58,168 nucleotides of DNA from positions 1 to 58,168 of the forward strand of contig CAITNQ010000073.1 of NCBI GenBank assembly GCA_903893785.1, given 5' to 3'. Made by a program: the position numbers and the translations under genes. Position 1 is the first letter of the stretch. Each line of letters opens with the position of its first letter. The notes under the pieces were generated by a model that did not search any database, had not been told where the DNA came from, and saw nothing but the letters and a program-made list of their open reading frames with translations. Source of the stretch: an uncultured Gemmatimonadota bacterium. Its GTDB lineage: Bacteria; Latescibacterota; UBA2968; UBA8231. Below are positions 51,606 through 58,168 of this stretch, one piece after another.

Positions 51606-52451
51606 TCACGAACCCGCGTCCTGAGCCGCAGCCCACTGCTGCAGATGCACCACCAGATCGTCGCGCAACTGGGGCCACGCCCACTCGATCTGCGCCAGCA
51701 GCGTGGCGGCGGCCGATCCCCCACCCCCGCGCCCCAGATCCTCCAGCTCCTGGCACAGATCCACCAGGCGCTTGGCGCCGAACTCACGCGCCCCGGACTT
51801 CAGGGTGTGGGCTTCGAGCTCGACAGTGGCGGCATCGCCCTCCGCCACCGCGGCCCGCAGATGCGCCAGGCGCGCCGGGGCATCTTCCAGGAGGATACGA
51901 ACATAGCGAGGCAGTGACAGGCCGCCATGCGCGGCCAGCTCGACCAGGACCTGCCACGCCTCGCTGCCCACGCCCCACCCGGCCATCGGGTCGGACACCG
52001 CGGGAGCGACAGCATCGGTCCCAGGCCCGCGGACCGCGGACTGGCCTGCCCGGGCCAGCACCCGATCCAAGTCCTCACCCAGCCGCAGGGGCTTGGCCAG
52101 GTACCCATCGAAAACACCCGGATCGTCGGCCTCGGTCAGGTCGACCAGCGACCGCGCCGTCAGGGCCACTATGCACGTGCGGCGCGCACTCCCGCGCTCG
52201 GCGGCGCGGATGTCACGGGCAGCGGCGTGCCCGTCCAGCCCGGGCATGGTCAGGTCCATCAAGATCAAGTCGTACGTCTGGGCCGAAGCTCTGGCCACGG
52301 CCTGGACACCGTCAGCAGCCCCGTCGACCTGGTGTCCCAGGTATGCCAGAAGCTCGCAGGCCACCAGCTGGTTGATTTCGTTGTCATCCGCAACCAGTAC
52401 CCGCAGCGGCGCGCTCGCGCCGCCAGACGGCGCAGCTGGTTGGGTGGGCAT
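51606..52451 (-). CDS. Response regulator with C-terminal HPt domain
   Basis: The 281-residue protein has an N-terminal receiver: Asp22-Asp23 in VADDNEINQLVA, phosphoacceptor Asp66 in LILMDLTMPGLDG, Thr in IVALTAR, and Lys120 in LAKP. A linker and a histidine phosphotransfer domain follow, with His215 in EAHTLKSGAREFGA. This receiver-HPt order is that of the end of hybrid kinase phosphorelays, but the kinase part is absent. GGGAGG precedes the ATG at 52451, so the longer upstream frame was rejected. The receiver is of the VADDNxxNQ type usual in hybrid sensor kinases. It may collect phosphate from an unlinked kinase and pass it to one of the neighbouring receivers. Confidence 0.92.
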   Translation of the reverse strand: MPTQPAAPSGGASAPLRVLVADDNEINQLVACELLAYLGHQVDGAADGVQAVARASAQTYDLILMDLTMPGLDGHAAARDIRAAERGSARRTCIVALTARSLVDLTEADDPGVFDGYLAKPLRLGEDLDRVLARAGQSAVRGPGTDAVAPAVSDPMAGWGVGSEAWQVLVELAAHGGLSLPRYVRILLEDAPARLAHLRAAVAEGDAATVELEAHTLKSGAREFGAKRLVDLCQELEDLGRGGGGSAAATLLAQIEWAWPQLRDDLVVHLQQWAAAQDAGS

Positions 52452-52808
52452 GCGGTCCTCCCGCGGGTCAGGGTCAGCCTTGCGCAGCACTGCCGGCCAA
52501 TGTAGCCACTCGGGCGGGGTGAGGCCAGCGCCAGAAGCGGATCAGCGGGCTGTCGGCAGGCCAAGACCGGGCGCAGGGGGCGCCGGTGCCCGGGACGGGG
52601 GTGGGGGTGGCACGGCTGCCCCGGGCACCGACTGGGGTGGGGCTGTAATGACGGCACGGGGGCCGGGGTGCGGTACGCCCCTCTGCCAAGCTATCTCGCA
52701 GCCCACCTGGCCAAGCTCGCTTCTCGGCGGCGTCACTGCGACAGGCGCCGCGCGTTGGCGAGGCCGAGGCGACGCCCGAAGGCGACCGCCTGTCCTCGCG
52801 CAACTCGC
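52452..52808. other. Intergenic region with long inverted repeat
   Basis: No gene seen. A perfect 11-bp inverted repeat, CGGTGCCCGGG (52584-52594) and CCCGGGCACCG (52620-52630), is separated by 25 bases. It lies between the free HPt gene and the receiver-HPt gene, both minus strand, and could be a stem-loop in their joint transcript or a binding site. No T-run follows. Confidence 0.45.
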
Positions 52809-53237
52809 TCAGGCGGCGGCGCCGGAACTGGCTGCCCGAGCGATCGACTCCAGGTGCGCCACCAGCGGCCCGGCATGGGTCGCCAGCTCCTCACACAGAA
52901 GCCCGGCCTCAACCGGCGACCGCTCGTCACACGCCTGCTGCAGACGCCGCGCCGTCAGGGACTGGCGTTCAGCCTGAAGCGTCCCCAGGTCGCCGGCCAG
53001 CTGGTGCGCCATGCTGCGTGCGGCGATCCAGTCGCCGTCCCTCAACGCCTGCCTGACCACCGCCACCTTGCGCGGGTAACTCTCCGAGAACAGACCGACC
53101 ACCCGCCGCAGCAGGGCCTCCCGGCCGCGGAAGTAAGCCCGCAGCCGGCACTCGTCGTCGGCGCCCAGGCTCGCGGGGACGCGGGCCCCCACGGCGGGCC
53201 GAAACGCTACATCGGAATCGTCGCTGCCGGTCACCAT
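52809..53237 (-). CDS. Free-standing HPt (histidine phosphotransfer) domain protein
   Basis: The 142-residue helical protein has the HPt core around residues 40-135. LRAYFRGREALLRRVVGLFSESYPRK (split) is the first helices, and the site of phosphorylation is His78 in RSMAHQLAGDLGTLQAERQS. The usual Lys-Gly after His-x-x is here Ala-Gly (HQLAG), a small deviation. It lacks membrane or kinase regions. HPt proteins shuttle phosphate between receivers. It is followed by 357 bases before the receiver-HPt gene in the same direction and is divergent from the NtrC-type gene. Confidence 0.85.
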   Translation of the reverse strand: MVTGSDDSDVAFRPAVGARVPASLGADDECRLRAYFRGREALLRRVVGLFSESYPRKVAVVRQALRDGDWIAARSMAHQLAGDLGTLQAERQSLTARRLQQACDERSPVEAGLLCEELATHAGPLVAHLESIARAASSGAAA

Positions 53238-53907
53238 ATCATGGAGCCTGTGATTGGCCTCGATGTCCTTCCACTACCATTCGCTTCGTGCCGGGAGCGC
53301 CGTGGGGAGACGGCCTCCCCCGGCACGTCGCGCACCTAATGGACCCGACGATGGGCCGGTAGCCGGCTGGATCCGGCAGCCCAACCATCGCGGGAGGACC
53401 AGGGCACGACAGCGCAGCGGCCCTGATCCGTCGCGGAATACTATGCAAGCCCCGTGCCATCGATGCGGGCGGGCGCCAGACCAGGAACCCGCGTGCGGGC
53501 GGCACGCACCGGCAGGCCCCGGCGCTGCCACCACCGCCCGCATGCGGTAGGCAGCCGCCAGGCAGGGCTTCATATGTCTCCTGCGCAAACGATTACGAGT
53601 GGTTTTGGTGGCCGCGTCGCGGGCCGACGGCGGTGGGTTGCCACAGGCCCCGGGTCGGAACCCGGCGCGGCTCAGGTACCGCGCGCCGGGAGGTGTTTGG
53701 CTGGCTCCGCGCGCGCCAACCGCAGAAACCGCCACCGCCGGAATGGACGTGTGTCGTGTTCCGATTGGCCGGCTGTCGTTTTTACCTATATCTTATGCGC
53801 TCATATGCAGGCAAAGTGTCGCTCGCAGGTGACTGGTGCTGGTACCTGGGCGGGCCGCGGAACTCGGCCGACGGCCGCGGAGGTGCCCCTCCCGCGGGGA
53901 ATGCCCC
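53238..53907. other. Divergent intergenic region (670 bases) upstream of the NtrC-type gene
   Basis: No credible gene. Open frames here give Arg/Gly/Pro-rich products. A local AT-rich stretch at 53775-53815 is the best candidate promoter area. CATATG and palindromic fragments occur there, but no clear operator. Confidence 0.5.
53765..53794 (+). promoter_or_regulatory. Candidate promoter of the NtrC-type gene
   Basis: TTGGCC (53765-53770) with TATATC 16 bases on, or TATCTT 18 bases on. Both are partial matches in the only AT-rich stretch upstream of the gene. Transcription would leave a leader of about 110 bases. Confidence 0.3.
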
Positions 53908-55353
53908 ATGGTGATGGCAGATCCCACCGCCGACGCAGCTGCTGTCTTGGTAGTCGAAGACGATCCGATCTTCACCGAGATCGTCCGCGACTGCCTACTG
54001 GAACTGCGCTGTAACGCCAGTTTTGCCACGGACGGTCTGGAGGCCATGGAACTGCTGGGCCGTGATGTCTACGACCTGCTGCTCCTCGACCTCCGCCTGC
54101 CTGGCTGCAGCGGCCTGGATGTCCTCCACCGGGCCCGGCAACTGGGCGCGCCACCGGAGGTGATCGTGATGAGCGCCGACCAGTCGCTCAGCACCGTCAT
54201 CGAAGTCATGAAAGCCGGAGCCGCCGACTACCTGCCGAAACCGATCGACTTCGACTACCTGCACCTGGTGGTCGGCAAAGCCATTATCCGCCGACGGGAC
54301 GGCCTGGACCTGCGCGCGCTGCGCAGTCAGGTGCGCGAGGGTGGCAGCTTCCACGGGATGATCGGCACCAGTCCGGGCATGCAGGTGGTGTACCGTCGGA
54401 TTCAGGAGGCCGCCATGACCAGGCGGCCGGTCCTGGTGCGCGGCGAGACCGGCACGGGCAAGGAACTCGTGGCGCGCGCCATCCATGCGGCAGGCCCCAA
54501 CCCCGACGCGCCATTCATCAGTATCAACTGCGGCGCCATTCCCGAAAGCCTGCTGGAGTCGGAGCTGTTCGGTCATGAAAAAGGCGCCTTCACCGGGGCT
54601 ACCCGGGCGAGACCCGGGATCATGGAGCAGGTCGGCTCGGGGACCCTGGTGCTGGACGATGTCCAGCAGATGCCCCTGGCCATGCAGGGCATGCTGCTGC
54701 GGGCGGTGGAGCAGATGGAGATCCGTCGGGTCGGCGCGGCGGCGGCCACCACCGTGAGTTTCCGCCTGGTGTCGACCACCAATCAGCCGCTTGACGCGAT
54801 GGTCAGCCAGGGTTCATTCCGCCAGGATCTGCTGTTCCGCCTCAGCGTCCTGCCCATCGCGCTGCCACCTCTGCGCGAGCGACACGAGGATATCTTGGCT
54901 CTGGCCGGGCACTTCCTGGCCAAACACAGCGCCGAGGGAACACGTCTGGTGCGCGGTTACACTCCAGAAGCGCAGCGCTGGATGCTGGCCCAGCCGTGGC
55001 CCGGCAACGTCAGGGAACTTGAGCACACCGTCGAACGGGCCCTAGTGTTCGGCTCCCGCCTCATGATCACTCAGGCGGAGCTGGCCGGCAACGAATCCCT
55101 CGACAGCGGCCCGGGTTTGGGCGCTGACGTGCTGCCAACCCTCAAACAGGCGCGCAGCGAGTTCGAACGTGGGTATATTGAGGCTCTGTTGGCGCAAACC
55201 AGCGGCAACTTGGCGGCAGCGGCTCGACAGGCCGGCATGAACCGCCAGTACCTCTACGTCAAAGCCCGCAAGCTGGGCATTCCGCTACGTGCCGAGGACG
55301 AGCGCGCGGCCAACGGCGAGGACCACGGACAGCCCGGTGTCGAACCCACCTGA
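53908..55353 (+). CDS. NtrC-family sigma-54-dependent response regulator
   Basis: The 481-residue protein has three domains. The receiver carries Asp18-Asp19, phosphoacceptor Asp61 in LLLLDLRLPG, and Lys111. The AAA+ domain carries Walker A GETGTGKE (179-186), the sigma-54 contact loop GAFTGA (226-231), Walker B TLVLDD (Asp250-Asp251), sensor STTNQ, and FRQDLLFRL with the arginine finger region. A Fis-type helix-turn-helix (GNLAAAARQAGMNRQYLYVKARKLG, split, ~430-460) binds DNA. It activates sigma-54 promoters on phosphorylation. In the Walker B motif the usual DE is DD, which may slow ATP hydrolysis. The start is the ATG at 53908. The following zinc-ribbon receiver gene overlaps its end. Confidence 0.95.
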   Translation: MVMADPTADAAAVLVVEDDPIFTEIVRDCLLELRCNASFATDGLEAMELLGRDVYDLLLLDLRLPGCSGLDVLHRARQLGAPPEVIVMSADQSLSTVIEVMKAGAADYLPKPIDFDYLHLVVGKAIIRRRDGLDLRALRSQVREGGSFHGMIGTSPGMQVVYRRIQEAAMTRRPVLVRGETGTGKELVARAIHAAGPNPDAPFISINCGAIPESLLESELFGHEKGAFTGATRARPGIMEQVGSGTLVLDDVQQMPLAMQGMLLRAVEQMEIRRVGAAAATTVSFRLVSTTNQPLDAMVSQGSFRQDLLFRLSVLPIALPPLRERHEDILALAGHFLAKHSAEGTRLVRGYTPEAQRWMLAQPWPGNVRELEHTVERALVFGSRLMITQAELAGNESLDSGPGLGADVLPTLKQARSEFERGYIEALLAQTSGNLAAAARQAGMNRQYLYVKARKLGIPLRAEDERAANGEDHGQPGVEPT

Positions 55354-55858
55354 CAGCCAGCGACCGGACACACCGCGCCCCGCAACGCAGCGGTGTACGC
55401 GATGCGGTGTGCGCGTCTCAGGCCCGCTGCGTCAGGCGTGCCCAGAGTGCGGTGGTCGACTGGTGCGGCTCGAACCGTCGGCCAGAATGCGCGTGCTGCT
55501 GGTCGATGACTCCCGCCTGGACCGCGAGAAGTACGCCGGGCTGCTGCGCCAGCTGGGCGCCGAGGTGGAGACATGCGCCGACGGCGCGGCCGCGCTGGCT
55601 CGGTTGAACGCCGGCCTGCCCAACCCGGACCGCATAGTTCTGGATGTGCTCATGCCTGAGATGGACGGTCTGGCCACGCTGGCCGTCCTGCGCCATGACC
55701 CGGTCCTGACGACAATCCCCGTTCTGCTGCTGACCAGCGTTGCCGACCCGCCGGCGGTGCGCAGCGCCCTACAGTTGGGCCCGACTTCGTACCTGCTCAA
55801 GAGCAATGACCTGGCGACCCTGCGCGACCGCCTGGCGGCCTTCATCGCGCGACCGTGA
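55337..55858 (+). CDS. Receiver protein with N-terminal zinc ribbon
   Basis: The 173-residue protein begins with a zinc-ribbon-like knuckle pair, Cys20-x2-Cys23 and Cys35-x2-Cys38 (CTRCGVRVSGPLRQACPECG), followed by a receiver: VDDS at 57-59, phosphoacceptor Asp103 in IVLDVLMPEMDG, Thr in LLTS, and Lys155 in YLLKS. It is a paralogue of the receiver at 50831-51316. It starts at a GTG that overlaps the NtrC-type stop by 17 bases, so translation is coupled. The ribbon might mediate binding to protein or nucleic acid or sense zinc; combination with a receiver is uncommon. No DNA-binding output domain is present. Confidence 0.85.
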   Translation: MSNPPDSQRPDTPRPATQRCTRCGVRVSGPLRQACPECGGRLVRLEPSARMRVLLVDDSRLDREKYAGLLRQLGAEVETCADGAAALARLNAGLPNPDRIVLDVLMPEMDGLATLAVLRHDPVLTTIPVLLLTSVADPPAVRSALQLGPTSYLLKSNDLATLRDRLAAFIARP

Positions 55859-56549
55859 GACGGCGAGGCCGCGGCTGACGCCATGAGTCCTCGCGGGAAC
55901 TGCGCGTCCCTCTGCCGGCCTGGATGGCCCGACACTGGCGCGACGCGACGACCCCATCACGGCCATCGACTGACCATGGGCCGGCACGCACCCGTCGCCG
56001 CCGCCATGGCCTGCCACTGAACCAGCCCCTGGATGGCACGGCCGTCTGCCGACCGTGAACCAACGCATCCCGATCGCCGCCGCCATGGCCCGCGGCCGAG
56101 CCAAACCTGGATGACACGGCCATCTCCTGACCGTGAACCAACGCGTCCCGGTCGCCGCCGCCATGGCCCGCGGCTGAACCAAACCGGGATGACACGGCGC
56201 TGGTGGCGTCCTGCTGGCCGCCAGAATCGCGCGTGCGGCGCTGTCCCCCGGTCTCCCGGCACCGGACTTGCTGTAACCACCGCAGGGGCGGATCTGCACC
56301 CAGTCCCGGTCCGCACTTGACACCGACTCGGTAATCCCCTGCGGCAGAGCGTGCTGCAGGTAAGGGTGTCGGTGCCGGGGAGGGCCTGCGAGGCCATGTC
56401 GGCCCGTCAACACGGCTTCGCGGCAGCGCCTGGCGCTCGACGCGGTGGAGTCCGCGCTCAGCCAGTGTCATCAAAAAGCGACAATCAATATCACGGCTCG
56501 TCGCATATGTACACGTTCCTGCCCGTGTGCATCTCCAGGGAGTTACCTG
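55859..56549. other. Intergenic region (691 bases) with minisatellite
   Basis: No gene called. Bases 55955-56205 are a 78-79-base tandem repeat. The AT-rich stretch at 56460-56515, before the CxxCH protein, is the likely promoter area, though no strong hexamer pair is visible. Open frames across the region exist on both strands because the repeat period is a multiple of three or nearly so. Confidence 0.6.
55955..56205. repeat. Tandem repeat, period 78-79 bases, about three copies
   Basis: The element TCGCCGCCGCCATGGC recurs with its ATGG at 56006, 56085 and 56163 (spacings 79 and 78). GACCGTGAACCAACGC and GGATGACACGGC recur within each unit. The outer copies are degenerate, the inner copies nearly identical, as expected of a minisatellite that expanded by slippage or recombination. 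Confidence 0.85.
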
Positions 56550-57074
56550 ATGACCGATTTCTGTGACCCGCGAGCGGCTTTCCACGCGCTGGGCCCCATC
56601 GAACTTGACCTCGATCAGCTCAGCCTGGGCGACGCTCTGCTGACCACGGTGACGCGCTGTCGCGTGCGCGAGCAGCTGACGACTCGGCTCACCTCGCTGG
56701 GCATCTCGGTCGTGGCGCACCATGACCGCACGACGCCGGCCACGGGAACGCTGTCGGTCCGCAGCGGCTGGCACGATATCACCCCCGACGGTCCCGACGA
56801 AACCTCACTTGACGGAGTTCCGCCCGCGGGGATCGGGTCCGGGGGCGGTCTGGTCCTGCTGGTCCTGCAGACGACGCTCTGGCGGCCGGTCCTGGTGGCG
56901 GCGCTGCCGCCGCTGCAAACGCGAGCACCGCTGTGGACCGGCGATTCCTGTGGCATGTGCCACCGCGAGGACCTGTCCGAGCGTGTGGTCCAGGACCTTG
57001 AACAGGTGCTGGACGGTCTGGCGCAGGACTACCAGGCAACCATGCAGGAGGCGCTGGGGCGCGCCACCGGCTAG
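56550..57074 (+). CDS. Small protein with CxxCH motif, function unknown
   Basis: The 174-residue product is cytosolic by appearance, with no signal peptide. The N-terminal half is mixed helix and strand (FHALGPIELDLDQLSLGDALL). The central part has a hydrophobic stretch (GLVLLVLQTTLWRPVLVAAL). Near the end is GDSCGMCHRED (Cys134, Cys137, His138), formally a haem c-binding CxxCH, then an acidic helix (LSERVVQDLEQVLDGLAQDYQ). Without export, covalent haem is unlikely; zinc or redox use is more plausible. AGGGAG lies about ten bases upstream of the ATG. It is followed by the receiver-DHp gene 61 bases downstream, so the two are probably one operon in the signalling island. Confidence 0.72.
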   Translation: MTDFCDPRAAFHALGPIELDLDQLSLGDALLTTVTRCRVREQLTTRLTSLGISVVAHHDRTTPATGTLSVRSGWHDITPDGPDETSLDGVPPAGIGSGGGLVLLVLQTTLWRPVLVAALPPLQTRAPLWTGDSCGMCHREDLSERVVQDLEQVLDGLAQDYQATMQEALGRATG

Positions 57075-57135
57075 AGCGCGGGAGGCGCGTCCGCCCACGA
57101 CCGATACCAGTGCATTCCGCCATGGAGCGCAGGCC

Positions 57136-57882
57136 ATGATCGACACGCAAGTCACCGCGGCCCCGCTCGCTGACCGCTCGAGCGACATTCTGATCGCTGA
57201 CGACTCGGTCGTCGAGCGCCTAATGCTGGAGGGTCTGGTTACCAACTGGGGGTACCAGGTGCAGGTGGCCCAGGACGGCCGCGAAGCCTGGGCCCTGCTG
57301 CAGCAGGCCAACGGCCCCCGACTGGCCGTGGTCGACTGGGTCATGCCGGGCATCACCGGGGCGGAACTGTGTCGTCGGGCGCGGTCCGTGGCGTGGGATG
57401 TTCCCCCGTATCTCGTCCTGACCACGGCCCGCGATCGGGCAGCAGACGTGGTGGAGGGCCTGCGGGCTGGGGCCGATGACTACGTCACCAAGCCGTACGA
57501 AGCCCGCGAACTGCGGTTGCGGCTGGAGGTCGGCCAGGAACTGCTCCGGCTGCGGGCGGCGCAGGAAGCCCAACGCCACTTGGTGGCCGCGCGCGAGACC
57601 GCGGGCGCCGTTTGCCACGAGATGAACCAACCGCTGCAGGCAATCAGCACCTGGGTCGAGTGGCTCTGCCTGGAGCTGCCCCCGGATGCACCCCAACTGC
57701 AGATGTGCCGCGAGGTGCTGACCCAGGTGGACCGCCTGCGCCACCTGACCGAGCGCCTGGCCCACCTGAGCACGTACCGGACGGTGGACTATCTGTCGGG
57801 CGGCGCCAAGATCCTGGATCTGGAGGCTTCGAGCCTGGCTTTGGAGACCAGTCCGCCGCCGGTCGTGGACCAGGACCCCTGA
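57136..57882 (+). CDS. Receiver fused to a histidine-kinase dimerisation (DHp) domain, no ATPase domain
   Basis: The 248-residue protein has a receiver: Asp22-Asp23 in IADDS, phosphoacceptor Asp67 in AVVDWVMPGITG, Thr in VLTTA, and Lys119 in VTKP. A helical linker leads into a HisKA-like hairpin with His161 in CHEMNQPLQAISTWVEW, a standard H-box of histidine kinases. The helix pair continues to about residue 215 (LTQVDRLRHLTERLAHLSTY). The protein then stops after a short Ser/Pro-rich tail. There is no N, G1 or G2 box, so it cannot bind ATP itself. It probably acts as a phosphotransfer protein like Spo0B or as a dimer that another kinase phosphorylates. Confidence 0.88.
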   Translation: MIDTQVTAAPLADRSSDILIADDSVVERLMLEGLVTNWGYQVQVAQDGREAWALLQQANGPRLAVVDWVMPGITGAELCRRARSVAWDVPPYLVLTTARDRAADVVEGLRAGADDYVTKPYEARELRLRLEVGQELLRLRAAQEAQRHLVAARETAGAVCHEMNQPLQAISTWVEWLCLELPPDAPQLQMCREVLTQVDRLRHLTERLAHLSTYRTVDYLSGGAKILDLEASSLALETSPPPVVDQDP

Positions 57883-58007
57883 CCGCCGGGAACGGCACCC
57901 ACCCAGCCCGACCCTGCACTCCCCGGGCGACCTGGAGACCCGGCCGCGCCGGGGGCGCAGTCCCGCAGTGCCCCGTCCTCGCGGCGAACAAGCCAGGTGG
58001 CGGCGCG

Positions 58008-58168
58008 TCAGCGGTGATGCCGCGCCGCCACCTGGGCGATGATCGCGTTGGCCAGGTCGCAGTGCTCGTCGGTGTACTTCTCGCAGATGGTCGACCAGCG
58101 GATGAAGGTCCGCAGGAAGTCGCGGGCCACCGGCGTGGTGTCCTGGCCATACGTATATCGTCGCGAGG
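58008..58168 (-). CDS. C-terminal fragment of an unknown protein (runs off right edge)
   Basis: Only the last 53 codons are in the window: TYGQDTTPVARDFLRTFIRW, then STICEKYTDEHCDLANAIIAQVAARHHR (split). It looks helical with two cysteines. No family recognised. It converges with the receiver-DHp gene across a 125-base GC-rich gap. Confidence 0.55.
   Translation of the reverse strand, partial: SRRYTYGQDTTPVARDFLRTFIRWSTICEKYTDEHCDLANAIIAQVAARHHR

Noticed and set aside
53454..54014. Plus-strand frame upstream of and overlapping the NtrC-type gene
   Set aside because: The translation is Arg/Gly-rich without domain signals and overlaps the real receiver domain in another frame.
55769..56413. 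Minus-strand frame encoding 26-residue repeats across the minisatellite
   Set aside because: The repetition comes from the 78-base DNA repeat. Flanks show no coding features, the frame overlaps the real receiver gene, and the 79-base spacing of one unit would break the frame if the array changed.
1..58168. CRISPR arrays, insertion sequences, integrase or phage genes, rRNA and tRNA genes
   Set aside because: None seen. No regularly spaced short repeats, transposase motifs or attachment-type repeats were recognised, and no complete tRNA cloverleaf or rRNA sequence was found by eye.

Overview
This window is very GC-rich, densely coded DNA from a diderm (Gram-negative type) bacterium. The envelope genes support this: a TolC-type outer-membrane protein, lipoproteins with clear lipoboxes, an LpxH-like phosphoesterase, TRAP transporters and a polyprenyl-phosphate sugar transferase. 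A family B DNA polymerase, an Mrp ATPase, an NtrC-type activator with an intact GAFTGA motif, and a near-consensus sigma-54 promoter are also present. I cannot assign a phylum from sequence alone. The gene content (ceramidase-like hydrolases, UVR-motif protein, FapA/DUF342, TRAP uptake) would fit one of the poorly cultured FCB- or PVC-like lineages, but that is inference.

Region 1 (1-14.0 kb, all minus strand) is one exopolysaccharide or O-antigen-like cluster. It reads from about 14.0 kb down and off the left edge. It holds the initiating sugar-phosphate transferase, an O-antigen ligase/polymerase-type protein, two GT4 and three GT2 glycosyltransferases, a sugar-nucleotide epimerase and three multi-pass membrane proteins. 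Many genes overlap or abut. An exact TATAAT lies upstream of the first gene. No flippase is visible, so the cluster probably continues to the left.

Region 2 (14.4-30 kb) is mixed core and envelope genes. A perfect-consensus sigma-70 promoter (TTGACA-N17-TATAAT) drives a UVR-motif protein, a glycosidase-like lipoprotein and a DksA/TraR-like protein carrying an extra CxxC pair. A HEAT-repeat lipoprotein is divergent from mrp, which appears to be leaderless, followed by a LOG-family gene. Then come a TolC-like protein, a sugar module (NAD-dependent epimerase, transaldolase-like protein, SIS-domain isomerase), an exported protein, an M23 peptidase, a metallophosphoesterase and an RsmF-like rRNA methyltransferase.

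Region 3 (30-34.4 kb) starts with a 712-bp non-coding stretch between convergent genes. It holds an AT-rich pocket, a sigma-54 promoter and nested hairpins. An SDR dehydrogenase follows, divergent from a dctPQM-type TRAP transporter operon.

Region 4 (34.4-47.7 kb) contains an unusual Gfo/Idh oxidoreductase-GT2 fusion coupled to a MATE exporter and an (alpha/alpha)6-like barrel protein. Next are a neutral-ceramidase-like hydrolase, a gamma-glutamyltransferase without a signal peptide, a family B DNA polymerase and an MFS transporter.

Region 5 (48-58 kb) is a signalling island. It comprises a FapA-family protein, two related single-domain receivers (one with an N-terminal zinc ribbon), a receiver-HPt protein, a free HPt protein, an NtrC-type activator with an unusual Walker B (DD instead of DE), a receiver fused to a histidine-kinase dimerisation helix without an ATPase domain, and a small CxxCH protein. 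No complete histidine kinase is present in the window. This kinase-less phosphorelay set and the orphan sigma-54 transcription unit near 30.2 kb are the two most interesting observations.
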